Shown here one piece after another: positions 46,939 through 56,455 of a stretch of 64,000 nt of DNA. This DNA comes from Paenibacillus sp. NFR01 (GTDB lineage: Bacteria > Bacillota > Bacilli > Paenibacillales > Paenibacillaceae). The DNA lies in contig NZ_FOIK01000001.1 of NCBI RefSeq assembly GCF_900111565.1, positions 1,519,309 through 1,583,308 on the forward strand, written 5' to 3'. Each line of letters starts with the position of its first letter. Position 1 is the first letter of the stretch. A program made the position numbers and the translations under genes. The notes under the pieces are model-generated. The model ran no database searches and was not told the origin of the DNA. It worked only from the letters and a program-made list of their open reading frames with translations.

Positions 46939-46964
46939 CATCGCCCCCCCTGACAACAGGTTAA

Positions 46965-48062
46965 TTAATCGATGGAGACGGAATCCTGATGCATTTCATC
47001 ATCGTAAGTTTTAGGTCTGCCGTACTCCTGCTCCGCCTGGGTCTCACTCTTGATGTCGATTTTCCAGCCGGTCAGCTTGGCGGCCAGGCGGGCGTTTTGC
47101 CCCTTGATGCCGATTGCCAGCGACAGCTGATAATCCGGCACGATGACCCGGGCCATTTTTTCCGCTTCAAACACTTGAACTTCCAGCACCTTCGACGGGC
47201 TTAGCGCGTTCGCAACGTATTCCTGCACATTCTCCGAGAAACGCACGATATCGATTTTCTCGCCGCGCAGTTCGGTTACGATCGTCTGTACGCGGGTACC
47301 GCGCGGCCCCACGCAAGAACCGACCGGATCCACTTCAGTGTTGCGGGAATACACGGCAATCTTGGAACGGAAACCGGCTTCGCGGGCCACCGAACGGATC
47401 TCAACGACACCGTCGAAAATTTCCGGCACTTCCAGCTCGAACAGACGCTTCAGGAGGCCCGGATGGCTGCGGGACAGCATGATTTGCGGACCCTTGGTCG
47501 TGTTCTCCACTTTGGTAATATAAGCCTTGATCCGCTCGCTTTGCTTGAATTTCTCGCCCGGCATAAGCTCGCTCAGCGGCAGCACCGCCTCGATCTTGCC
47601 AAGGTCGACGTAGATGTTGCGCGTGTCCTGGCGTTGTACCAGACCGGTTACAATATCCTCTTCCTTATCGATAAAGGCATTGTAGATCAGTCCCCGTTCC
47701 GCTTCGCGGATGCGCTGGGTGACCACCTGTTTGGCAGTCTGTGCAGCAATCCGGCCGAAATCGCGCGGCGTCACTTCAAGCTCAGCGATATCGTCGATTT
47801 GAAAATGCGGATTGATCTCTCTCGCTGCCGGAAGGGAAATTTCAGTCCGGGAATCCAGAACCTCTTCGACGATCTGCTTGCGGGCAAATACTTTGATGAC
47901 GCCGGTGTTACGGTTCATGTCGACACGAACGTTTTGCGCGGCGTTGAAATTGCGTTTATAACTGGAAATCAGCGCGGCTTCGATGGCTTCAAACAGCACA
48001 TCCTTGCTGATGCCTTTTTCTCTTTCCAGTTCATTCATAGCTTCGATAAAATCCATACTCAT
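46965..48062 (-). CDS. nusA: Transcription termination/antitermination factor NusA
   Basis: Binds RNA polymerase and RNA, promotes pausing and intrinsic termination. N-terminal domain ([20 protein letters not shown]), S1 ([11 protein letters not shown]...), two KH domains ([40 protein letters not shown]). 365 residues, without the C-terminal acidic repeats of Proteobacteria, as in other Firmicutes. ATG at 48062 with GGGGGACC before it; an ATG two codons in is possible. Confidence 0.97.
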   Translation of the reverse strand: MSMDFIEAMNELEREKGISKDVLFEAIEAALISSYKRNFNAAQNVRVDMNRNTGVIKVFARKQIVEEVLDSRTEISLPAAREINPHFQIDDIAELEVTPRDFGRIAAQTAKQVVTQRIREAERGLIYNAFIDKEEDIVTGLVQRQDTRNIYVDLGKIEAVLPLSELMPGEKFKQSERIKAYITKVENTTKGPQIMLSRSHPGLLKRLFELEVPEIFDGVVEIRSVAREAGFRSKIAVYSRNTEVDPVGSCVGPRGTRVQTIVTELRGEKIDIVRFSENVQEYVANALSPSKVLEVQVFEAEKMARVIVPDYQLSLAIGIKGQNARLAAKLTGWKIDIKSETQAEQEYGRPKTYDDEMHQDSVSID

Positions 48063-48088
48063 GAAATTCCGGTCCCCCTTTCAAAACA

Positions 48089-48556
48089 TTAAAAAATAAT
48101 GGCCAATCTCGCGCTGGCGACTTTGGCATACGGCACAACATGTTCTTTTTTGCCTGCGGAGATGAGCAGCTCCTCGCCGTCGAAAGAGAGCAAACGGCCT
48201 TCAAATTCCTTTACTCCCTGGATCGGCTCATAAGTCGTTACAAATACGTCCTTGCCCACCGCTTTGGCCACATCCGCAGGTTTCTTGAGCGGGCGCTCGG
48301 CGCCGGGTGAAGATACCTCAAGGAAATACGCCTCGGGAATCGGGTCGTGCTCATCCAGCTTCTGGCTGAAATATTCGCTGATCATACCGCAATCGTCAAT
48401 GTCGATGCCGCCTTCTTTATCAACGAAAATGCGCAAAAACCAGTTGGAGCCTTCCTTCACGTATTCGACGTCCACCAGCTCGAAACCATTCTCTTCGAGG
48501 TAGGGCCCGAGCATCTGCTCTACCGTTTGTTTGATCTTGGATTTGGGTGTGCTCAA
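48089..48556 (-). CDS. rimP: Ribosome maturation factor RimP
   Basis: 30S assembly factor, 155 residues. Marks: [38 protein letters not shown] and [14 protein letters not shown]. The start is TTG with GGAGG 10 nt before. First gene of the rimP-nusA-infB unit; a strong sigma-A promoter and a perfect GAAA-loop hairpin lie in its leader. Confidence 0.96.
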   Translation of the reverse strand: MSTPKSKIKQTVEQMLGPYLEENGFELVDVEYVKEGSNWFLRIFVDKEGGIDIDDCGMISEYFSQKLDEHDPIPEAYFLEVSSPGAERPLKKPADVAKAVGKDVFVTTYEPIQGVKEFEGRLLSFDGEELLISAGKKEHVVPYAKVASARLAIIF

Positions 48557-48601
48557 AAGATACTAACCTCCACGAACTTGTCTTTTGCTATATACCAAAG
48601 A

Positions 48602-48627
48602 TAAAGAGTGGGTTTCCCCACTCTTTA
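48602..48627 (-). other. Perfect hairpin with GAAA loop in the rimP leader
   Basis: Minus-strand TAAAGAGTGGG-GAAA-CCCACTCTTTA: 11 perfect pairs capped by a GNRA tetraloop, 45 nt before the rimP start and about 30 nt after the predicted transcript start. ATCTTTGG follows, not a true T-run, so it may protect or fold the 5' end, or be a weak attenuator. Confidence 0.6.
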
Positions 48628-48660
48628 CACAACGGACTTATCTCATTATTACCAAAAAAA

Positions 48661-48689
48661 ATTATACCATAGTGCATCAGGACTGACAA
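48661..48689 (-). promoter_or_regulatory. Sigma-A promoter of the rimP-nusA-infB operon, with dyad over the -35
   Basis: TTGTCA (48684-48689), 17 bp, TATAAT (48661-48666) on the minus strand. An inverted repeat CAAGTGC-TG-GCACTTG (48687-48702) covers the upstream edge of the -35. The remaining part of the 295-bp polC-rimP space holds the hairpin at 48602-48627 and the repeat element at 48798-48850. Confidence 0.8.
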
Positions 48690-48797
48690 GTGCTGGCACT
48701 TGACTGGCCTTGTTTCCAGCGGGGCATTGCTTCGGGAACTTCGAGGCGTCCGGACGATGCTATGCCCTGATTTTTCGGATTTACGGCTTTTCGGGGC

Positions 48798-48850
48798 CCC
48801 CGCAAAGTACCTGATTATGCTTCGTGCTAATACCTCACTTTGTGGGGCTG
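48798..48850 (-). repeat. 53-nt intergenic repeat element, copy A
   Basis: Begins 2-4 bases after the polC stop. On the minus strand CCCCACAAAGT near the start can pair with ACTTTGCGGGG at the end. Aligned without gaps to 61379-61431 it matches at 38 of 53 positions, with two identical 10-base blocks at both ends (CCCCACAAAG and CTTTGCGGGG) and CAGGT beside the second. It could also serve as the polC terminator stem. Confidence 0.6.
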
Positions 48851-48851
48851 T

Positions 48852-51800
48852 TTAAAATAACGACAGCTGGTTGCTCTCCGGCAAACCACGGAAGCAGCCC
48901 ATGCCGGTCAGCAGCTCGATCACCGTTTTACTGGCCTTCGATTTCTGCTGGAAATCCTCGATGGAGAGGAACTCTCCCGCATCCTTGGCGGCGGCGATAT
49001 TGATTGCCGCGCTCTCCCCGATGCCGGCAAGCGCCGAGAACGGAGGAATGAGGCTTGTACCGTCGACGATAAAATTCGTTGCGTCCGAGCGGTACAGGTC
49101 GATGTTCTTGAAGGTAAAACCGCGGGCGGTCATCTCCAGCGCCATCTCCAGGATCGGCAGCATCGCCTTCTCTTTCGGCAGGGCCGAGAAGCCTTTCTGC
49201 TCGATGTCGACGATCTCCTTGTGGATCGCGTCGTACCCCTTACAGCATAACTCGATATCGAAATCCGCCGCGCGGACGGAGAAGTATGTCGCATAATATT
49301 CGATCGGATAATACAGTTTGAAGTAAGCGGTACGCACGGCCGAAATGACGTAAGCGGCGGCATGCGCCTTCGGGAACATGTACTGGATCTTCAGGCAGGA
49401 ATCGATGTACCATTGCGGCACCTTGCAGCGTTTCATTTCTTCGATCCATTCGTCGGACAAACCCTTGCCTTTACGGACGCTTTCGGTAATTTTAAACGCA
49501 AGGCTGGCATCCATGCCGGCTTTGTAAATGAGATAAAGCATGATATCGTCACGGCAACCGATTACTGTCTTGATGTTGCAGGTGTTGTTCTTAATCAGCT
49601 CCTGCGCGTTGCCGAGCCATACGCCCGTACCATGTGAGAGGCCCGAAATCTGCAGAAGGTCGGCAAAGCTCGACGGCTTCGATTCGATCAGCATCTGGCG
49701 GACGAATTTGGTGCCCATCTCCGGAACGCCGTAGGTGGCGACCGGGGTGCGGATCCGATCCGGTGTGACGCCGAGCGCCTCGGTCGAGCTGAACATGCTC
49801 ATGACCTTCGGATCGTTCATTGGAATCGTTGTCGGGTCAACGCCGGTCAGATCCTGCAGCATCCGCATCATCGTCGGATCATCGTGTCCCAGAATATCGA
49901 GCTTGAGCAGGTTCGCGTCAAATGCGTGATAATCAAAATGGGTGGTCTTCCACTCGGCGTTCACGTCGTCGGCCGGAAATTGCACCGGTGTAATATCTTC
50001 GACGTCAATATAATCCGGAACGACGACGATGCCGCCGGGATGCTGGCCGGTGCTGCGTTTGACGCCGGTACAGCCGGCCGCAAGACGGCTCACTTCCGCG
50101 CCGCGCCAGCGTTTCTGGTGATGCTCTTCGTATTTTTTGGCAAAACCGAACGCGGTTTTCTCGGCGACCGTGCCGATCGTGCCGGCGCGGAACACGTTGT
50201 CTTCCCCGAACATGGTCTTGGTGAAATTATGGGCCTGCGGCTGGTATGCCCCGGAAAAGTTAAGGTCGATATCGGGAACCTTGTCCCCTTTGAAGCCGAG
50301 GAACGTCTCAAACGGAATGTCCTGGCCTTCGCCCTTCATTGTTTTTCCGCAGTCCGGACAATTCTTGTCCGGCAGGTCGAACCCGCTCGGCACGCTGCCG
50401 TCGAGGAACCATTCGCTGTGCCGGCATTCGGGATTTTTGCAGATATAATGCGCCGGCAGCGGGTTGACCTCGGAAATACCGAGGAAGGTAGCCACGACGG
50501 ACGAGCCAACGGAACCCCGCGAACCGACGAGATACCCGTCGCGGTTAGATTTTTTAACGAGCCGTTCCGAGATCAGATAGTTTGCCGAAAAGCCGTATTT
50601 AATGATCGGTCCCAGTTCCTTCTCCAAACGGGCAACTACTACTTCCGGCAATTCCTCGCCGTAGATTTCTTTGGCGGTGCGGTAGCAGGTCTCGCGGATC
50701 TCTTCGTCCGCGCCCTCGATGTTCGGGGTGAACAGCTTGTCCGGGAAAAGCTCGTATTCTTCGAAGCGGTCGGCGAGCGCCACCGTGTTGGTGACGACGA
50801 CCTCCAGCGCTTTTTCCGGGCCGAGGAATGCGAATTCCTCCAGCATTTCATCCGTCGTCCGGAAGTGGGCGTCCGGTTTGTTCTGGTCCTTGAGCGGACT
50901 GAAGCCGGTGATGCCGTGAATCGTGATGTCGCGGAACATCTTGTCGCGCGGGTCCAGGTAATGCACGTTGCCGGTAGCGATAACCGGCTTGTTCAGCTGC
51001 TCGCCGATTTCGCAGATCCGCCGTACCACATTCCGCAAATCCTCGGGGGTAGCAACGAAACCTTTATCGACGAGATGCATGTACATCGTCAGTGGCTGGA
51101 TCTCCAGAACATCGTAGAATTCGGCGACGTCCATCGCTTCCTCGACCGTTTTGTTCAGGACCGTCTCAAAGAACTCGCCGCGTTCGCAGCCGGAGATGAT
51201 CAGCAGGCCGTCGCGGTGCGCCTCCAGCTTGGACTTCGGAATGCACGGCACGCGGTTGTAGTATTCGGTGTGGGACATGGAGATCAGCTTGTACAGGTTC
51301 TTTTTGCCGACCGGATTCAGCGCATAAATGCCGCAGTGGAACGGACGGGTATTGGATAAATCCTTGCCCACATAATCGTTCAGCCGTTCCAGGCGGGTAA
51401 TATTCTTGATCTTCTCGGCATCGTTCAGGAGGCCGTTCAAAATACCGCCGAGGGCGACCGTATCGTCCACCGCCCGGTGATGGCTTTCGAGCAGCACTTT
51501 ATATTTGTCGGCCAGCGTGTTCAGCCGGTGATTCTTCATATTCGGATGGATCAGGCGCGCCAGCTCCACCGTATCGAGATACGGATTAGTCAACAGCGGC
51601 ATGCCGAGATTTTTTAATGAAGCCTGGATGAACCCCATATCGAATCGCGCATTATGGGCCACGATGACACTGTCGCCAACGAACTCGACAAACTTACGGA
51701 GTACCGGCTCCAGATCAGGCGCATCCTTGACCATTTCATCGGTGATATTCGTCAGCTGCTGGATATGATACGGAATTTTCTCGTGCGGATTGACGAGCGA

Positions 51801-53183
51801 TGAATACCGGTCCAGTTCCTTGCCTTCGCACATTTTGACGGCAGCAAGCTCCGTAATTTTGTTGCGGGAGATCGACAGGCCGGTGGTTTCAATATCGAAA
51901 ACGACGAATGTCGCAGTCTTGAGGTCCAGCGGCTGCGGGTTCTCCACAATGTTCACTGAGTCGTTCACGACATTGGCCTCGACGCCGTAGAGCATTTTGA
52001 TTTTATTTTTGTGGGCGGCATGGTTCGCTTCCGGAAAACTCTGCACGACGCCATGGTCGGTGACGGCAATGGCCGGATGGCCCCACTTGGCCGCTGTTTT
52101 GATGTAGGCATCAATCGGCGTTACCGCGTCCATCGCGCTCATCGTGCTATGCAAATGGAACTCGACGCGTTTGACCGGCGCGTTGTCCTTGCGGGCAGGA
52201 GGCGCGGATACTTCGGACAGGTCAGACGGAATCATCACAAGCTCCGGAACCTGCATAAAACGGTCGTATTCCACTTTGCCGCGTGCCCGGACCCACTTGC
52301 CGTTGGCGAGCAGCGACATGATCTTGAGATCTTCCTTCGTCTTGGCGAACATCTTGATCTGCAGCGAGTCGGTAAAATCGGTTAGGCAATACGTAAACAA
52401 GGTGTTACCGTTGCGCAGCTCCTTGCTCTCCAGGCCAAAAATAGCGCCTTGAATCGTAATTTTCTTTTCTTCGTCCTGAATCTGCAGAATTGGCACCGCC
52501 GGCTCCTTAATGTCATAGCCGATTTGCAGACGGATCGGCTCGCCTGATTCATCCTCTACAACTGCCGGAGGTTCCGTCTCGACCGCGGTCATCATCTGCT
52601 CGACGATTTGGCGCTGCTCTTCCTGGAGCTTCTGCTGGAATTCCTCGACATGCCCGGCGGCCGCCGATTCATCCTCCGCCATCTGCACCTTGACGCTAAG
52701 CGTCAAACCGAAGTAACGGCTGTAAAAGGTGCTGATCGCGCTGTCGATCCCTTTTTTGCGGGCTAATTCCAGCGACAGGGAATCGGTCATCGTCAGCAGC
52801 AGCACATTGCCTTGCAGCTCCTGGCTGGAACGGGTGAGCCATCCGTTGACGGAAGGAATCTCCCGGTGCACCCATTCGAGGAACATGCTCCAGTATTCCT
52901 GCACCAGCTCTGCACGGTTTACTTTTTCGCTATATTGAAAGAGAAAGCTGACCTTAGCGATATGCTGCAGCTTCTCGCGCATACGCAGACAGAAAGTGCG
53001 GTACATCGGAGCCGGAACCAAAGTCTCCTTGGCGATGACGATATGCCAGTCGCGGTTGCCGCGGCTGATCTCGACGCGCTCGATATATCCGTCCAGAAAA
53101 TAGGGATCAGCGAGCGACGGCGGAATTTCGCCCTGCTTCATCAGCAGTTCGAACCTTTTTCTTCTCTCCATGTTATTGTCCAT
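48852..53183 (-). CDS. polC: DNA polymerase III PolC
   Basis: The replicative polymerase of low-GC Gram-positives, 1443 residues. Order: N-terminal domain, OB fold (about 245-325), PHP domain starting RVEFHLHSTMSAMDAVTPID, an inserted DnaQ-type 3'-5' exonuclease (FDIETTGLSISRNKITELAA, HNARFDMGF), rest of PHP, a zinc-binding part CKNPECRHSEWF...CPDCGKT, then the C-family polymerase core with PDIDLNFSG as the metal motif. ATG preceded by GGTGGGG. Position between proS and rimP is as in B. subtilis. Confidence 0.98.
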   Translation of the reverse strand: MDNNMERRKRFELLMKQGEIPPSLADPYFLDGYIERVEISRGNRDWHIVIAKETLVPAPMYRTFCLRMREKLQHIAKVSFLFQYSEKVNRAELVQEYWSMFLEWVHREIPSVNGWLTRSSQELQGNVLLLTMTDSLSLELARKKGIDSAISTFYSRYFGLTLSVKVQMAEDESAAAGHVEEFQQKLQEEQRQIVEQMMTAVETEPPAVVEDESGEPIRLQIGYDIKEPAVPILQIQDEEKKITIQGAIFGLESKELRNGNTLFTYCLTDFTDSLQIKMFAKTKEDLKIMSLLANGKWVRARGKVEYDRFMQVPELVMIPSDLSEVSAPPARKDNAPVKRVEFHLHSTMSAMDAVTPIDAYIKTAAKWGHPAIAVTDHGVVQSFPEANHAAHKNKIKMLYGVEANVVNDSVNIVENPQPLDLKTATFVVFDIETTGLSISRNKITELAAVKMCEGKELDRYSSLVNPHEKIPYHIQQLTNITDEMVKDAPDLEPVLRKFVEFVGDSVIVAHNARFDMGFIQASLKNLGMPLLTNPYLDTVELARLIHPNMKNHRLNTLADKYKVLLESHHRAVDDTVALGGILNGLLNDAEKIKNITRLERLNDYVGKDLSNTRPFHCGIYALNPVGKKNLYKLISMSHTEYYNRVPCIPKSKLEAHRDGLLIISGCERGEFFETVLNKTVEEAMDVAEFYDVLEIQPLTMYMHLVDKGFVATPEDLRNVVRRICEIGEQLNKPVIATGNVHYLDPRDKMFRDITIHGITGFSPLKDQNKPDAHFRTTDEMLEEFAFLGPEKALEVVVTNTVALADRFEEYELFPDKLFTPNIEGADEEIRETCYRTAKEIYGEELPEVVVARLEKELGPIIKYGFSANYLISERLVKKSNRDGYLVGSRGSVGSSVVATFLGISEVNPLPAHYICKNPECRHSEWFLDGSVPSGFDLPDKNCPDCGKTMKGEGQDIPFETFLGFKGDKVPDIDLNFSGAYQPQAHNFTKTMFGEDNVFRAGTIGTVAEKTAFGFAKKYEEHHQKRWRGAEVSRLAAGCTGVKRSTGQHPGGIVVVPDYIDVEDITPVQFPADDVNAEWKTTHFDYHAFDANLLKLDILGHDDPTMMRMLQDLTGVDPTTIPMNDPKVMSMFSSTEALGVTPDRIRTPVATYGVPEMGTKFVRQMLIESKPSSFADLLQISGLSHGTGVWLGNAQELIKNNTCNIKTVIGCRDDIMLYLIYKAGMDASLAFKITESVRKGKGLSDEWIEEMKRCKVPQWYIDSCLKIQYMFPKAHAAAYVISAVRTAYFKLYYPIEYYATYFSVRAADFDIELCCKGYDAIHKEIVDIEQKGFSALPKEKAMLPILEMALEMTARGFTFKNIDLYRSDATNFIVDGTSLIPPFSALAGIGESAAINIAAAKDAGEFLSIEDFQQKSKASKTVIELLTGMGCFRGLPESNQLSLF

Positions 53184-53534
53184 GCTTCCCCACCCGTTTC
53201 ACTTAAAACTTGAAAAACCAGATCCGGTCATAAGTCCGACCGCTGCTGTAACTACGGATCATTTGGGCTTTCGGTCGCTGTTGATTTCGGATTTCCACTG
53301 ATTATGATTTATGGATGAAATCCGAAATCAAAGGCGAACGCTCACGCTCCTCCAGCTCCAAATGTCCTTCGTTACCTCAGCTTTGACTTTAACCTTTTTT
53401 AACCCGTTCTGTCATTACCCAATAAGTGCAAGACAGCTTCCGGCGGCGGATGCGCCGGTCATGTCATCCCGCCGTCTCCGCTCGCCAGAAGCTGCAATGG
53501 TATTGCTGTATAATCCCTTATGCTGAGCCCGGGT
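53184..53534. other. 351-bp gene-free stretch between proS and polC
   Basis: No credible ORF. It contains the perfect 15-bp inverted repeat at 53281-53331, a GC hairpin CCGGCG/CGCCGG at 53440-53458 that may end proS transcription, and a T-rich stretch AACCTTTTTTAACCC near 53391. Base composition differs from flanking genes. No T-box features are seen. Confidence 0.5.
53281..53331. repeat. Perfect 15-bp inverted repeat
   Basis: TTGATTTCGGATTTC (53281-53295) and GAAATCCGAAATCAA (53317-53331) are exact reverse complements with a 21-nt centre. No T-run on either side, so not a terminator of standard form. It may be part of a dispersed intergenic element. Confidence 0.75.
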
Positions 53535-54983
53535 TTAGTAGGCCTTGGCGAATACGACGGTATGCGCCGCCGGCTTGCCGCAGCAGATGCAGGTGGATTT
53601 TGTTTCAAACGGTTTGAAAGGAATATTGCGGCTGCCCGCTCCCGTTTCTTCCTTGACTTTTGTTTCGCATTCCTCCGAACCGCACCAGCCGGCCAGGGCG
53701 AAGCCGCGTTTTTCTTCCATGGAGGCACGCATTTCATCCATCGAATCGACGGAGTAAAAATGATCCTCGCGGAATTTCAGCGCACGTTCGTACATTTCCT
53801 GATGCACCTGCTCGAGCATCGCTTGAACTTCCTCCACGAGCTGATCCTGTTGCACGATCTTTTTCTCGCCGGTAATCCGGGAAACAAGCACGCAGACGCC
53901 ATTTTCCATATCGCGCGGTCCCAGCTCCAGACGAACCGGCACGCCGCGCATTTCATATTCGTTGAATTTCCAGCCCGGGGTCACATCCGCCCGGTCGTCG
54001 ACGCGCACGCGCACGCCGGCGTTCTTTAACTGCTGGAACAGCTCGTCCGTACGAGCGATGACCGCATCGCGCGTCTTCGGCGGGCCTATCGGGATCATAA
54101 TTACTTGCGTCGGAGCGACCTTCGGCGGCAGCGCCAGACCGCGGTCATCGCCGTGCACCATGATCAGCGAGCCGATCAGCCGCGTCGTGGAACCCCAGGA
54201 TGTCGTATGGACATACTCCAGCACGTTCTCCCGGCTCAGGTATTGGATATCGAACGCTACGGCGAACTTGGTGCCGAGATAGTGGGAGGTCGCCGCCTGT
54301 ACGGCGCGTCCGTCCTTCATCATCGCTTCGATCGAATACGTATCCACCGCGCCGGCAAAACGTTCGGATGGAGTTTTTTGCCCGGTTACCACCGGAATCG
54401 CCAGATAGCTCTCCACGAAATCGCGGTAGTTCTCCAGCATGCGCATTGTTTCTTCGCGCGCTTCCTGCTCGTTCTCATGGGCCGTATGGCCTTCCTGCCA
54501 GAGGAATTCCGTCGTGCGAATGAACGGCAGCGTGCGCTTCTCCCAGCGGACCACATTGGCCCATTGGTTGATCAGCACAGGCAGGTCGCGGTAGGACTGG
54601 ATCCATTTCGAATACATGTGGCCGAACATCGTTTCGGAGGTTGGGCGCACGGCAAGTCTTTCTTCCAGAACGTCGCCGCCCGCTTCCGTTACCCAAGGCA
54701 GCTCCGGATTGAAGCCTTCGACATGCTCTTTCTCCTTCTGGAAAAAGCTTTCCGGAATGAACACCGGGAAGTAAGCGTTGCGGTGTCCCGTAGCTTTCAG
54801 GCGGCGGTTCATCTCTTCCTGGATATGCTCCCAGATTTCATAGCCCTCCGGTTTGAACACGATGCAGCCGCGTACCGGAGAATAGTCCATCAGATCGCCT
54901 TTTTTAATGACATCAATATACCAACGGGAGAAATCTTCGCTTTGCGGCGTAATCTCCGTTACAAATTGTTTTTCCTTTGCCAT
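53535..54983 (-). CDS. proS: Prolyl-tRNA synthetase, short archaeal/eukaryotic-like type
   Basis: Charges tRNA-Pro. 482 residues, starting AKEKQFVTEITPQSEDFSRW; class II motifs are PTSETMFGHMYSKWI, RTTEFLWQEGHTAH and the GDDRGLALPP region; an anticodon-binding domain and the C-terminal domain with Cys pairs (CGSEECE, CICCGKP) and final Tyr follow. The ~180-residue INS editing insert of the B. subtilis type (about 565 residues) is absent, so Ala-tRNA-Pro must be cleared otherwise. ATG at 54983 after AGGAGGAG. The locus is syntenic, only the type differs. Confidence 0.96.
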   Translation of the reverse strand: MAKEKQFVTEITPQSEDFSRWYIDVIKKGDLMDYSPVRGCIVFKPEGYEIWEHIQEEMNRRLKATGHRNAYFPVFIPESFFQKEKEHVEGFNPELPWVTEAGGDVLEERLAVRPTSETMFGHMYSKWIQSYRDLPVLINQWANVVRWEKRTLPFIRTTEFLWQEGHTAHENEQEAREETMRMLENYRDFVESYLAIPVVTGQKTPSERFAGAVDTYSIEAMMKDGRAVQAATSHYLGTKFAVAFDIQYLSRENVLEYVHTTSWGSTTRLIGSLIMVHGDDRGLALPPKVAPTQVIMIPIGPPKTRDAVIARTDELFQQLKNAGVRVRVDDRADVTPGWKFNEYEMRGVPVRLELGPRDMENGVCVLVSRITGEKKIVQQDQLVEEVQAMLEQVHQEMYERALKFREDHFYSVDSMDEMRASMEEKRGFALAGWCGSEECETKVKEETGAGSRNIPFKPFETKSTCICCGKPAAHTVVFAKAY

Positions 54984-55034
54984 GACGTGCAACTCCTCCT
55001 ATGTTAACCCCACTCAAAATAAACCCGGTATCCT

Positions 55035-56309
55035 TTAACCGCTGATCAGGCGCAAAATATCATTATACGTGACGGCAATCATCACGAGGAACAGCAGTGC
55101 GAACCCGACGAAATGCACCATGCCTTCACGGCTCGGATCCACCGGCTTGCCGCGCAGCGCCTCGACGCCGAGGAACACGAGCCGGCTTCCGTCCAGCGCC
55201 GGAATCGGCAGCAGGTTGAAAATGCCGAGATACAGGCTGAGAATCGCCGCCCAATACGTTAAATATTGGATGCCCTGCTGGGCAATCTGTCCCGTCATCT
55301 GGAACGTGCCCACCGGACCGGAAATATCGTTCATATTGAATTTGTTGATCAGCTGTTTGAAGCCGAGAAAAATCGCTTTGGTCGTGTCGACCATCGCCGT
55401 TCCCGAACGGGTAATCGTCTCGCCGAAACCGGCTTTGCGCGTCTGCAGCTCAGTGGTGATGCCGACTTTCCCGCCTTCTTCACCTTCCATGCTGCGCGGA
55501 ACCATCGCAACATCGATCGTCTCGCCGCCGCGTTTGAGTACCCACTTCATTTCCTTGCCTTTGGATGCCGAGGTCAGGGCAATCATCTTCTGATAATCGC
55601 CGCCGATCGGTTCTCCGTCGATGGAGACGACGATGTCGCCTTTTTGAAGTCCCGCTTCCTCCGCCGGCATGCCTTTGCTGACATCGCCGATCTTCACGTA
55701 CGTCGGGTTCTCCACCACGATTCCCGCCATTTGCAAGTGGAGCGCGAACAGCACAAAGGCCAGGATAAAGTTCATGACCGGGCCGGCAAAAATCGCAATG
55801 GCGCGCGCGCCGACCGATTTGCTGCCAAACTGGCGGTCGCGCGGCGCGATCTGCGTCTGTTGCCCGCCTTTGATCAACATCGCCTGCGGATGCACGTCAT
55901 AAACCGTCACTTCCCCGTCCACATCAAGCCGGATCACCAGCTCGTCCTCCAGGTCGATATGCTGCACTTCGCCGCGGATGACATTACGGCGCGTATCGAG
56001 AGCATCGAGATATATCGATTTTACTTTATTGTCCTGACCCTGCCGCACGGCAATCGTCTGCCCGGCGTTGATCTCGATAATTTCGGGATCTTCTCCGGCC
56101 ATGCGGGCATAACCGCCGAAAGGCAGCAAACGAAGCGTGAACTGGGTTTCACCGCGTTTATAAGAAAACAGTTTCGGACCGAAACCGATCGCAAATTCCC
56201 GTACCAAAATGCCGGCGCGTTTGGCGAAGTAATAATGTCCCCATTCATGGACAGTCACCAGAACGAAGAACATCAGCACCGTCAAAAATACTACTCTGAC
56301 CATTTCCAT
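55035..56309 (-). CDS. rseP: Site-2 protease RseP/RasP
   Basis: Intramembrane zinc protease that cuts anti-sigma factors and remnant signal peptides; in B. subtilis RasP acts on RsiW and FtsL. HEWGH at residues 21-25 in the first transmembrane helix, a beta insertion between about 95 and 150 (rare in short members), a PDZ domain (about 200-285, GLQKGDIVVSIDGEPIG), and the LDG motif in NLLPIPALDGSR in a late helix. 424 residues. 51 bp upstream of proS. Confidence 0.95.
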   Translation of the reverse strand: MEMVRVVFLTVLMFFVLVTVHEWGHYYFAKRAGILVREFAIGFGPKLFSYKRGETQFTLRLLPFGGYARMAGEDPEIIEINAGQTIAVRQGQDNKVKSIYLDALDTRRNVIRGEVQHIDLEDELVIRLDVDGEVTVYDVHPQAMLIKGGQQTQIAPRDRQFGSKSVGARAIAIFAGPVMNFILAFVLFALHLQMAGIVVENPTYVKIGDVSKGMPAEEAGLQKGDIVVSIDGEPIGGDYQKMIALTSASKGKEMKWVLKRGGETIDVAMVPRSMEGEEGGKVGITTELQTRKAGFGETITRSGTAMVDTTKAIFLGFKQLINKFNMNDISGPVGTFQMTGQIAQQGIQYLTYWAAILSLYLGIFNLLPIPALDGSRLVFLGVEALRGKPVDPSREGMVHFVGFALLFLVMIAVTYNDILRLISG

Positions 56310-56455
56310 TCGTAACCATTCCCCCCTTAAGGTGTAAGACCGAAGTATGTCCTCTTAATTTATCATTATTCCAAGACCCCGCACAAGAGAATCACAAGCC
56401 TCCGGCCTTTTTTCAGGGTGAATCAGGTAAAGCCTCCAGCGGCCCCCTCGTCTTG

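Noticed and set aside
54984-55034. Possible T-box upstream of proS
   Set aside because: Only 51 bp are available and there is no specifier stem or antiterminator T-box sequence.
56390-56420. GCC-TCC-GGC followed by TTTTTT on the plus strand
   Set aside because: Three-base stem, no plus-strand gene to terminate; probably chance.
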